Of a stretch of DNA of 64,000 bases, positions 1-9,590 are shown one piece after another (position 1 is the first letter of the stretch; each line of letters opens with the position of its first letter). This DNA is from Cyclospora cayetanensis. Lineage: Eukaryota > Apicomplexa > Conoidasida > Eucoccidiorida > Eimeriidae. The stretch lies in contig NW_020312146.1 in the NCBI RefSeq assembly GCF_002999335.1, forward strand, positions 1-64,000. Reading direction: 5' to 3'. Below the pieces are notes generated by a model. It had not been told where the DNA came from and made no database searches. It saw only the letters and a list, made by a program, of their open reading frames with translations. The position numbers and the translations under genes were made by a program.

Positions 1-53
1 AACGCCGACACTCGCACGGTCAAGTGGTAGTGGGTACTCGCTGTCTGAGTGTG

Positions 54-123
54 TTTTTTTTTTTTCAAGCAGAAGACGGCTTACGATTTCTTCTTGTGAC
101 TGGAGTTCTGACGTGTGCTCTCC

Positions 124-129
<6 letters not shown>
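54..129 (-). other. Illumina P7 adapter read-through (assembly contamination)
   Basis: A T-run (about 54-65) is followed by 64 bases that match the Illumina P7 adapter in P7-to-insert orientation: the flow-cell part at 66-89, a six-base index slot (90-95, CTTCTT), and the TruSeq read-2 primer part at 96-129. The length is exactly 24+6+34, and by eye 52 of 58 fixed positions agree (differences at 81, 87, 88, 109, 122, 126). On the other strand this reads insert, adapter, then poly-A, which is the usual look of a read running off a short fragment. It is not biological. Bases 1-53 to its left may not be contiguous with the rest of the window. Confidence 0.93.
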
Positions 130-189
<60 letters not shown>

Positions 190-206
190 ATATATATATA
201 TATATG
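126..206. repeat. (CT)n then (TA)n microsatellite
   Basis: About 60 bases of CT repeat run directly into a short TA repeat (190-205). It abuts the adapter, so its true length and left flank are unknown. Apparent reading frames across it code only for alternating Leu-Ser or Arg-Glu and are artefacts. Confidence 0.9.
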
Positions 207-320
207 TAGAGAGAGGAAAAGGAATGAAGCGCGTCTAAAATGCATACGTGCGCCATTCTTTTGAAGCCTTTCTTATTAGCTGCTGTGCGTGCGCCTGTGC
301 GTCTGTGTGTGTGCAGGTCG

Positions 321-3017
321 ATGGAAGTTTGTGGAGATTTGCACGGTCCCCGTCCGCCGTTCAATCCTGTGTATATCTTGAGACTCGAGCAGTTGCTGCG
401 GCATCTTCTCAGCAACGGCGAGGAGAGTGGCGGCAGTGCTGCCTCCTCGCGTGCGGCCTTAACGTGGTGGCTGTGTGGGCGTAGAGAAGATCCTTGCGCC
501 TTTGAGAAAGGGGGAAAACGTTTGCTGCAGCAGTGCTCCACCTTGCTGCAGCAGCACGTTCATCCTGTTTCCCTCCTGCTGTATCGCCGTAGGCTGCTGG
601 GGGGCGGCCCCTTCGCGGAGGATTCTGCATGCAAGCCTACAGGGGAGGCGTCTGTTCGGGGAAAGGACGAAGCGCTCAGGGATGGCAGCGTTCTTGCACT
701 CGCTATTGAAGGGGGTGCCATGAGGGGCTGTGTATGCGCAGGAATGGCTGTGGCCTTGCATCACATGGGGTTTAGTGATGCTTTTGATGTCATTTACGGG
801 AGCAGTGCCGGTGCGCTTATTGGCGCGTTTCTGGTGTCTCGACAGCTCGCCTACGAGGGCAGCTGCGTGTACACCGACTGGCTGCCGTATCTGGGCAGTC
901 GATTCCTGAATCTGCGCCGAATCGGAAGAGCTTTAGGCCTGGGGTGCCTTCTGGACGGCGATGTGCTCGACCTCTTTCGCAGCCGGCTAGGCACACCCCT
1001 TGTGAATTTGGATGCTCTGCTTCTGGAAGTGCTGCAGAAGAAGCAGCCTTTCAATTTCTCGCAGTTCCAGCGAAACGATCTCAAACAGCCGCTCAAGGTG
1101 AGAAAACGCGGAGGCGCGAAGGTGTCGACCCCCTGCCAATAGAAGGCCTCATGTGGAGGGCGTAAAGAAGAGGCCTCCGTCTCCATAGACTTGGCCTCTT
1201 CCCTTTATGCCGCCCTTACAGCCTCGTTGCCGATTTGTTTTTTCGGCCGAAATCGACGTGTGTTCTTTTTGTATTCTCTCGCATGCTCGTCTTGGTGAAG
1301 GGTGCTGTTTTCTCGCGCTCCTCGCGCTCCGCCTGTGGAACTGCTTTGTACGCTCAGGTGATCGCGTCTGGCCTGCTGAGTCTCAAACCCGTCACACTGG
1401 ACTCCGCTGGAGGCAGCATCAAAGACATGGCGTCTCTCTGCGAGTGTCTACGAGCTTCAATGCTCTTGCCAGGCCTAACAGGCCCCGTGGTTCATTTGCC
1501 CCTGTGGACGCATCCCTCCGCAACTCCAGAGAGCAAAGACGAGCCGCACGCTTCCTCTTGGGGGCCTCTAGCGCGATTTCTGCCAATCGTCGCATCCTCT
1601 TGCTTACCCCGCTTTTCCGCCGAAGCTCCCAAGGCTCTCGTGACGGAGCCGCTTGCCGACGCTCTTCTCTTCGAGGCCGTCCCCTATAGGAGTGCCATTG
1701 CCCAAGGCGCCTCCCATGTGCTGGTCCTACGCAGCCGGCCTGATAAGGCTCCCGTCACGAGGCTCAAGGGCATCGAAGCTGCAGTGCGTCACAAGGGAAA
1801 TTAAAAAGGGAGAGCGCGAAAGAAATGCAAGGGAGGGCACGAAAGAAAACCAAGGGAAACACCCTCTCGTTTTATGCCGTGCCTTAGGCTGGCTCAGTTT
1901 CTCGTGTCCACAACCGCATCACGTGTTTGCCTGCTTTCGGCCGCCTTGGTCTCCTCCTGCGGGGATACAGCTCTCTATAAAGCGACTTGATGCTGCGCCC
2001 TATTCCGTTGTTTCCTGCAGATCGAAATGCGCATGGCACGTCGCTTCTTCCTGCGCAAACACCACGACCTCCGCCCTGTGTATGACTTCATGCGCCGTCG
2101 CGGCCATAGAGAAATCTACATGAGGGACATGTTACGCCTCAATGCAGCCACCAATCAAATCAATCACCTCATATCAGGGGCCTACACCGCCTCCGGCCCC
2201 GCAGGAGGCCTCAAGAGGGGCCCCCACGACTCGGAAAGAAGGGCCCACGCAATGGCTGTAGCGGTGGGAGGGACAGAAAAGGAGGCACAAAAACTGAAAG
2301 CTGACCGAGGTGCCATTATTCGTGGAGTTCGTTCTGGCTTTGCAGCTCTTTGGGAAGCCTTGCAACCCGATCCTGCTCTCCGGGAGAAGGGCTTGGAGGA
2401 GGCCTTGAAGGTCAGGTCAAGCAGGCTAGATGCATGTGCATGCACATGCATCTATGGGGCTGTGGAATCAACGCTGTGGGAAAATGGGTGTTTAGGATGT
2501 GGTGGCCGCAGGGATGCCCCTGCATCTCCGAGTGCTGCCGGAAAAACGATCCATGATGGTCTCTGTGTGCAGCTTTGCGTGTGCCTCCCTGTCGCTGAAA
2601 ATGCGGAGAAACTGTCTTTCCTCCACTTCTCGCGTCGTGTCATCTGGATGTCTCAAGGGTAGCTTGCTCGCCTCTCCTGGGAGGAGCGCTTCCTCCCGAT
2701 GTGTGAATAATGACGCTGTGTGGTGCTTGGCCTCAAGCCTCACCTCGGTCTCATTGAACTTCCGGTTTAGGTGCTTTGCCCGCAACTGCGTGCGCTTGCA
2801 GATTTTCCCAGATGACCTCGCCTTCTCGCCAGCCCTCAAAGGTGCTCCCCTCCCCTCCCCCCCACCCTACACCGCTGAGGAGGCCTCTGCCCACTTAACT
2901 CCAGAGGAACTAGCAGAGCACCTCCTCCAGGCCGTCGCTGCTGTCCAGGTAGGGGGGGAGTCTCTTGACCGCAAATCCCCCGAACAGCCGCATCCAGGAG
3001 AGACAGGGGCCTCCTAA
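321..3017 (+). CDS. Patatin-like phospholipase, four or more exons
   Basis: A patatin-family serine lipid hydrolase, expected to act on phospholipid acyl esters with a Ser-Asp dyad. Exons are 321-1097, 1358-1783, 2021-2410 and 2802-3017; every junction is GT-AG and phase 0. Counting from the ATG at 321 gives 602 residues. The anion-hole loop is EGGAMRG (residues 130-136), the nucleophile elbow is GSSAG with Ser162, and exon 2 carries a DALLFEAVP block whose Asp (about 360) fits the dyad aspartate, normally DG[GA]. The following block ends in HVLVLRSRPD, typical of apicomplexan members. A splice-like CAG ends at 316 and the same frame stays open to 240, so an upstream exon may be missing at the artefactual left edge. 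Exon 4 adds a Pro-rich tail with an EEASAHLTPEELAEHLL helix. Family is firm; the 5' end and in vivo substrate are not known. Confidence 0.85.
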
Positions 3018-3488
3018 TCCTGCTGCGAGCCTACTACCGACAGCGTTAAAAAAGCATTCGCTCTCTCCTACGGTGGCAGTACCCGGGGTACTAAAAGATC
3101 CCTATCGGTAAAACATGAAGGGCCACTGCACCTCGATAAGGGGCTCCTCGTTCCGCTGAACGGGTTGCTCTCGGATCAAATACTTTGCTCCTAGGAGGGC
3201 CCCTTGAGATGTCTGCTCACTAAAGTGCACCCTCTTTCAAGCCTCGTTTCGAGTCTAGCAACCTCGATAGGGGCAGCTCTGCAGGCAGGGCACCCCGTTC
3301 AAAGGCCGTAGAAAAGCTGGAGCAGGCTAAGGGCTATTGGCTCCCAGCCGCCACACCGAACCGGCACACGAAGGCAGCCGTAAGCGGCGAACATGAGAAC
3401 GCACTTAAGCGGTTAACAGTTAGAGAAGCACACCACTAGACGCACAGAGAAACGGAAATAGACAGACACACGAGAGGACGTAACCCCC
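3018..3488. other. Intergenic spacer
   Basis: No convincing coding signal on either strand. It separates the 3' end of the phospholipase from the 3' end of the weak minus-strand gene, so both terminators and poly-A sites should lie here; no clear signal was identified. Confidence 0.5.
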
Positions 3489-4669
3489 TCATCCCTCCTC
3501 CGCAACTCTGGGCCCGAGGTGTGCCCCCATAAGAACCTTCGGGAATTTCAGTGAGCCCCTACAAGCCTGCCTGCCGATAAGGGCCCCTTTCTTTGTCGGA
3601 AAGAGCCCAAACTGCGAAGCCGCGCGAGCAAACGACCCCACAATCCTTTGAATGGCTTTCGCGGCCTCGGCGCACAGGTGGTGCCAACTGCACTGATGCT
3701 GCTTGCTAGTGGCTGCCGCCTCGAGGCATTTTATACTCTCTTTTGCGTGTTTAATGAACCACACCAGCAGCGCGTGTGCTCCCCCGACGGCGAGCTTTCT
3801 TGCCCCCTGCCATGAAGTGCTAGACACTCCGACAGAGCTATGGCACAGAGGGGCCTCGCTGCTCCTGTTCCCTTCAGGGCCCCTTGGCCGATCGTCAAAG
3901 CGCCGATCTCCATTGAGGCTCCAGCAGGGGCCTTCAGCCATCCCCAAACCCCCTGTGGAAGCCGTGTCTCTACTCCCTAGGTATGCCTGTTGTTGCGAAT
4001 CCTCGGGGGCACTTGTCTCAGGCCATATACAGTCCCCCAAAACGCTGCCCTCAAGCATCAGCAGCAGCCAATTTGCAGAGTTTCGACTGTCGTGCTGCAC
4101 GTTGCCTTGCGCCCTCCCCTATGCAGCCGCTCGCTATGCCTCTAGCCAAGCCCCTATGTGAGCCACTGTATTAGTGGACCCCAAAACACCGTATAATAGC
4201 ACGTGCCCTACGGCTATGCACCCGCTGCAACAGAACGCCTGCCTGCTGGTGAATACACTGAGCCTCTACGTTACTTCTTTGCTCTTGTCTGTCTAGGAGA
4301 GGCTTATGACGCCCCTCCTGTGGCTAGCACTGGAAAGCGCTGCCCGTGTGGGGAACCTTTCAAGACGCTTTGAAAGATTCAAGGGGCCTCTAAGGGCCCA
4401 CAGGGCTGGAAAACAAAAGCATCTGTACAAAGGAAGAAAACCTTCATAAGGCCTCTCCTTTAGGCTTCACCTCGCGTGCTTCTGTTGTTGCGGACATCTC
4501 CGCTGCTGCTGGTGTCTCCGTGAGCCCCCTTCGGATTTTGCTGCCGAGGCGCCCGCATTCGCTGCAGCATGCGCGCACAAGCAAATATTCCACATACCCT
4601 TGTTGCTTGGCAAGGTCAGCCCTGAGGTTTTTTCTTAAAGACAAGCAGCAAGCCTCGACCCGCTCGACC
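3489..4669 (-). CDS. Hypothetical protein, minus strand, 5' end unresolved
   Basis: I do not recognise this protein. Two exons read well on the minus strand: 4669-4471 and 4094-3489. They are joined by a GT donor after GCACGCGAG and an acceptor ending GTGCAG, and the phase agrees (0/0). The first codes a basic, Cys-containing helical stretch (ACCLSLRKNLRADLAKQQGY). The second gives about 200 residues ending with a stop at 3489, including a helical region (VWFIKHAKESIKCLEAAAT). A further candidate exon at 5264-5040 (LRRLERLAAAFMSWASQPNP, donor GTAAGA) lies upstream but its phase does not join directly, so an exon is missing or it belongs elsewhere. Open frames at 5773-5633 (TEDWGSFALAVRDIFAHS) may be still earlier. 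An alternative is that the whole region is non-coding. Confidence 0.38.
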
Positions 4670-4860
4670 CTGTACACAGCAGCTTGACGTGTGTTTCCAC
4701 GTTGACACCACTGTGCAGCTCAGCGATAGCACACACAACAGCCCTGCCTCTCGTCCTGAGTGTGAAAGCTTTCGCAGCTTCAGCACCTGGAGGAAGGGCT
4801 GAAGGCTAGGCTAAAGCATTGGGCAGAGACACCTTGCTGCTCGCGGGTGCTTTACCAGAG

Positions 4861-4980
4861 CGAGGAGTTTGGATACAATGCGAAGAGTTTGAATGCAATG
4901 CGAGGAGTTTGAATGCAATGCGAGGAGTTCGAATGCAATGCGAGGAGTTCGAATACAATGCGAGGAGTTCGAATACAATG
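4861..4980. repeat. 20-bp minisatellite, six copies
   Basis: Six head-to-tail copies of a 20-base unit, consensus CGAGGAGTTYGAATRCAATG. Copies differ by only one to four bases. The unit is not a multiple of three, so frames rotate through it and the Cys/Glu- or His/Ser-rich translations are unlikely to be real. It lies between two candidate minus-strand exons, where an intron would be. Confidence 0.95.
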
Positions 4981-5773
4981 CAAACCTTCCCCCCTCCAAT
5001 AAGTGCGTAGGCGAGTAGAAACTTGGAAGTCCTTCTTACCCTCAATGATGCCTTCTAGGGAGAGTGGGGGACCCCCAAGTTTCGGGTTTGGCTGGGATGC
5101 CCACGACATGAAGGCGGCAGCGAGGCGCTCTAGCCTGCGCAGCTCTGATGGCGATGTCGCACGGTACTTGACACACTGCAGCAGCATCAGTATGACCCGT
5201 AGAATGCAACATGCACTTGTCAGCAACCGTTGCATGCAAGTGACAAGCAGAGGGAGACGCCCAGCTGGCAAATGGTTGGGCCTAGTTTTGGTGGGCGGAA
5301 GCGAAGGGATGCCGAAAACGACTAAGAAAAATTCTGGGGGTGTGGCATTTGTGCTTGCCCTACAGAAATATCGTCTGCGACTTTGGCACTCAAGAGAGCC
5401 TCACTCCGCCTGTACTTCAGGGAAAACCTCGCCTGAACACACATTTCCCACACACATCCACTACTCCCGTTGTCGACGCAGTCACGAGCTCTTCAAGCCC
5501 TGCATATATATATGTATGTATAGCGCTGCTGCTGCTGATCCTTGCAGCAGCAGCAACTCTGCATAGATGTGCATACAGCGCGCATAGGGAGGCCGCATTC
5601 CAAACATGCAAGCCTTGGAAATGGAAACTTACAGTCGTCGGACTGTGAGCGAAGATGTCTCGCACAGCGAGGGCGAAAGACCCCCAGTCTTCAGTCCAGA
5701 CCATCGCAGCAGTGTGGTGGCAACAAGGGGTTATCTTTGTGGCGGCTCGAAGCAGCGAGCAGCTTTCCCACAA

Positions 5774-7045
5774 AGGGGAGGAACTGTAAAGGGCCTCCGA
5801 CTCTGGGAGATGCGTCAGAATAGGAAGCGCTCAGAGGAGGAGGAGAAGAAGAAGGGCCGACGCTTGCAAAAACAACGCCAAGATCTTCCACACGCCGCGT
5901 GGGGAAGATCTTCTCGGCAACGCTGCTCTCGAAGCAAGGGAGAGGACTGCCAATTCACTCGAGAGCAACGCCAAAGGAGCACCTTCGAGGACGCATATAC
6001 GCATGCAGCCAGCGGCAGATCGAAAGTTTCCGTACAGCCACGCCCGAAGTCGTGGGCCTCTCTGCTGCTTGACAGGCGGGCAGTCCTCGTGTCTGCTGGT
6101 GAGCGGGTCGAGGCTTGCGGAGAAGACACCCCGCAAGCAAGCAAAGAACACAGGAAAGAGGCCTCGACGAGCTTAAGACAAGCACTAATCCACGACACCC
6201 CCCTCCTACCCGCGTCTGCGGCGCTGCTCGGATGGAGCTCCCTGGGGTCGCCGAGGGGGCCCTTGTGGATTGGGGAACTTCGCGGCGGCTCCGAAAAGCT
6301 TCTCCGTATCTTCTGTCCCCTTTGTAATTTGCATTTAAAAGGCCTAGAGAAAAGAAACGGATACAGAGGGAGAGAGAGAGAGACCGCGCAGGCTCTGCCC
6401 TCAAGGCTGCATGCAACAACGGACGAGGGAGAGGGGCCTCCAGAAGGCAACGGAAAGTAACATGGGCCCCCGATCCGAAAATCCAAAACCAGATTGCGCG
6501 AGAATTGCAGCAATACGCCCATCTTTCCTCTCCAGCAGCAGAATACTTACACAGGCCGCCACACAGGCAGGAGGCGAGTGCGCCACATGCACTTGTTTGC
6601 AGCAGCCCTCCACGGAAACCACGTCGCTCAAACGGCTCGTTTCGATTACTTCGCTTCTTCTCGTGGCATCTGTTCTCCAGAGTTAAAGCTGATCCAGGTG
6701 TACCTACGCAAAGACACCCACCCACACGCAAATTCGCGAGCGCTCGCGGGAGGCACCCCTTTGATTTGGCCAGCGCAGCCCGTTGCGCAGAAACAAGCTT
6801 TCCACCTCCGTCGAAACATCTGAGGACAGACTCGCGCCACTCCCTGAACCTCGCTTTCCCCTCCCGCAGAAGAGGCTGTCGTTCGTCTGTAGGGAGTTTT
6901 AAAGGACTTGTGCGTTCCCCGGAGGAGGCCCCTACTCTTTGATGCTGCTCCTCGACAGTTTGCCCGTTAGGTCTGCGCGCTGTCTCCCTACAGAAGCACC
7001 CGCTGACTCCCTGACAAGTGTGAGACGCTCCATTCATGAGCGGGG
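5774..7045. other. Spacer with long but unconvincing open frames
   Basis: Several open frames cross this stretch on both strands (for example 7037-5955 minus and 5606-6460 plus), but none shows a family motif or domain-like composition, and they overlap each other. It lies upstream of frataxin and should hold its promoter. A near-perfect 31-base palindrome is at 5881-5911. Confidence 0.4.
5881..5911. repeat. 31-bp near-perfect palindrome
   Basis: Arms AGATCTTCC-x-CACGC and GCGTG-x-GGAAGATCT pair around a central C, with one mismatch out of 15 pairs. It could extrude as a cruciform or be a dimeric protein-binding site. No function is evident. Confidence 0.85.
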
Positions 7046-8108
7046 ATGAGAGGGCAGCTCACTGGCCTTGCCTTTCGCCGCGTTGCAGCGGCACACTGCC
7101 CCTCACCTCCCCCAGCGGCGTCTGCCAATGCCTTTCCAGCAGCTTGCAGGCCCTTGGTGTCATCCTATCCGACGATCCTCACGTCGCTCGCCAAGGCAGC
7201 CTCTTCCACGCCCCCTGGGGGGCAGCGCTGCTTTAGGAGAACTGCTGCAACGCGCTGCGACGGCACGGAGGCTCAGACAAATGCGGCAAGAAACTCCCAT
7301 GAACTGCCTCCTCCAGAGAGATCTGGTCTGCAGAGCCCCTCTGTATCCACGGAGCTCAATGCCCAGAGCGCCTCGGCAAGTGAGGGGGGGGAATGCGTGG
7401 CTTCGGCCGATACTTCTTACCAGGCAGCAGCAGACGCGCTGCTTGAGGGTCTAGCGGAGCAGCTGCAGGACGCGCAAGAAGCAGCCGGTCTAGAAGACGT
7501 GGACTGCCGCGTAAGCTGCCAAAGAAACGCGCGAGCCGTAGACTGCATAGCCAACACTGCTGAGCAGAACACGCATGTGGCGCCCTCTAGAGGCTGCGTA
7601 CGGACAGCCGGCAAAAGGAGGGGCCTTCCTGCAGAGAACCAGAGGCGTAACACTGCATGGCGCTGGGGGTGCTATCCGTACTGCTGCAGGACGGCGTGCT
7701 GAAAGTTGTGTGTCGAGGTGGCGCAACGTTCGTCCTGAACAAGCACTATGTAACCAGACAAATCTGGTATGCGTCTCCCCTGAGGTAAGCGCGCTTTTAG
7801 TGCCGAGCACGGCAGGCAATCCACGTACGGCGGCGTTAAGAAGTCTCCCGAAAAGACGCCCCACAAAAAGAAAACACGCCTTCGCGCCATGCGCATCCCC
7901 CATCCTCCAGACACACGTGTAGGGCTCTCTGCATCTCTGGACTTTGGTTCGCTGCAGCGGTGCCCAGTACTTCGAATATTCCCTAGCATGGCGTTGCGCG
8001 CGTACCGGAACGTCGCTGCTGGAGGCTCTAAGCAGAGACCTTCTCACAGGCACAGGCCTAAGACCCCCCACTTTGACGTGGCCAGACGGCTGCCTGAAAA
8101 ATCCCTAG
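7046..8108 (+). CDS. FXN: Frataxin, mitochondrial iron-sulfur assembly factor
   Basis: Frataxin binds the NFS1-ISCU complex in the mitochondrial matrix and speeds Fe-S cluster assembly. Exons are 7046-7510, 7690-7784 and 7958-8108; they join in phase and give 236 residues. Helix 1 reads SYQAAADALLEGLAEQLQDA followed by the acidic ridge GLEDVDC. The beta-sheet follows as DGVLKVVCRGG, then the family signature FVLNKHYVTRQIWYASPLSG, whose Ser-Gly is rebuilt across the second intron exactly as expected. The C-terminal helix is GTSLLEALSRDLL. The roughly 125 residues before helix 1 are Ala/Ser/Pro/Arg-rich and acid-poor, consistent with a mitochondrial transit peptide. With the 7690 acceptor the loop between the ridge and DGVL is two or three residues short of the family, so an acceptor slightly upstream is possible. 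Confidence 0.87.
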
Positions 8109-9590
8109 CGGTCTCTACACGCCAGTGGACGACACATTTTTACACCGCTTCCCTAAGCCCCCACACCCTCCGGAAGGCGCAGGAAGACATGCGGGCGAGG
8201 ATGGTGCCTGACGAAGCGCATGGCTGTCAATCAACCGTGCTCCAACTTCCGCAGACAGGTAGACACTCATTTTTGCGTGACGCAAGGCATGGCGCATCTA
8301 ATCCACCTCTCCAAAAGACTCTAAAATGAGCACCCCCGTGCGTGCCTCTCGCGCTGCGTGCTTAGGCCCCAAACGCTCCGGCTGCGCATCCACCTAAGCC
8401 AGATGCACGGGTAGAGAGCCCGGTCACCCCATTCCCCCCCCCCCCGTTCTCCCCTGTAATGATGCATATCCCCGCATTTAGCAAGCCGCAACTAAACGAC
8501 ACGCCTCCATCCAGCTCCATTCGCCTATAGTTTGTCCAGCGAGTATCTAACCCCTAATGCGATACTACGTCCGCGCGACCCCTTCCGCGGGAGCTGCATG
8601 CCGCCACACGACTCTCTTCAGCTAAGCCAGTATTTAAAACGGCGGACTTCGGATTGCTCTCAAAGCCACCAGTGCGAAAGGTACAACCCAGAAAAATGGT
8701 TTGGTATCCCTGGAAGGCAGGGAAACTAACGCTCCGCCGCCCCTCATAGCGTCGATGAAAACTTCACAGCAGATAAGTCTAGATGGGGGTCGGTATTTTC
8801 CATGTCAGGCGAGATCAAATATCACCACGTTCAGGGAATGACACATAGATTGTGCATGTTTGCATATTTAGACGACAAAAATTTGCTCTAAGATGCTGCA
8901 CGGCTGAGAAAAAAAAAGATGGTGGGGAAGTAGCAGCGGCACTTCTACAAATACCTCTCTTTACTCTAGCCGGCGAGAAAGCTGGCTAGAGTAAAGAGAG
9001 GAGCAAAAAGAACACCAGCCATATGCCGATGCACCACAGCAGGCGGTCCTTATGAGCACGTCGTGCACCAGTTCCTGAGGCCTGTTTGCAGAAACCAGTG
9101 CCTAATGGGCTAAAAGTGCCACAGCACACGCACTCCAACGTCTACTGCGAAGCGCGCGAGCACCTCACTGCAGAGAAGCGCATGAAACAGTATAGCTCGA
9201 CATCTCCCACCGCAGCCCTTGGCACCAGCATCCTACCCCTGCCTGCCTCGCCATTATCCCTGGGGAAAGAAAGACGCTTCCTCCTTTTCCTCAGCTGTAT
9301 GGCAAATGCGAAGGTAACGAATGCGGTTGTAGAAGGAGGCTCTTTATGAGTGCGTGCACGAACACAAATGTGCGAAACACGCAAACAAGAGATTACACAT
9401 GGACACACACACACATTCGCATAGGCACACACAAATACCCTGAGCGGGCTCTCCCCCCTCTGAATGCACAAAATGCGTCAAACACGAGTGGTGAGATATG
9501 ACGACGTACGGGATAAGGAGGCGATGGGGAGGCGAAGACTAGACTCTTATCAAGGCATCAACACCTCCGTCACTGCACAATTATCGAGAG
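8109..9590. other. Convergent spacer between frataxin and the transporter
   Basis: Both flanking genes end here (frataxin on plus, transporter on minus). No gene is visible. The region has a C-run near 8438-8448, a perfect 18-bp hairpin at 8954-9001, and a CA-rich patch about 9400-9435. Confidence 0.55.
8954..9001. repeat. Perfect 18-bp inverted repeat (hairpin)
   Basis: The 18-base arm CCTCTCTTTACTCTAGCC (8954-8971) is followed after 12 bases by its exact reverse complement (8984-9001). Pairing stops at once outside the arms. It sits between two convergent 3' ends. It could be an RNA 3'-end stem, a remnant of a small inverted-repeat element, or a foldback artefact. Confidence 0.93.

Noticed and set aside
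65..541. Minus-strand open frame of 158 codons at the left edge
   Set aside because: It runs through the adapter and the CT repeat, which supplies its Arg-Glu run, and is antisense to the phospholipase.
5606..6460. 284-codon plus-strand open frame
   Set aside because: Low-complexity Arg/Ser/Glu content, no domain, and no splice or start support.
5955..7037. 360-codon minus-strand open frame
   Set aside because: No motif, odd composition rich in Arg, Ser and Cys, and it overlaps other long frames on both strands. G+C-rich DNA gives such frames by chance.
7490..8071. 193-codon minus-strand open frame
   Set aside because: Exactly antisense to frataxin exons 2-3 and lacking any motif.
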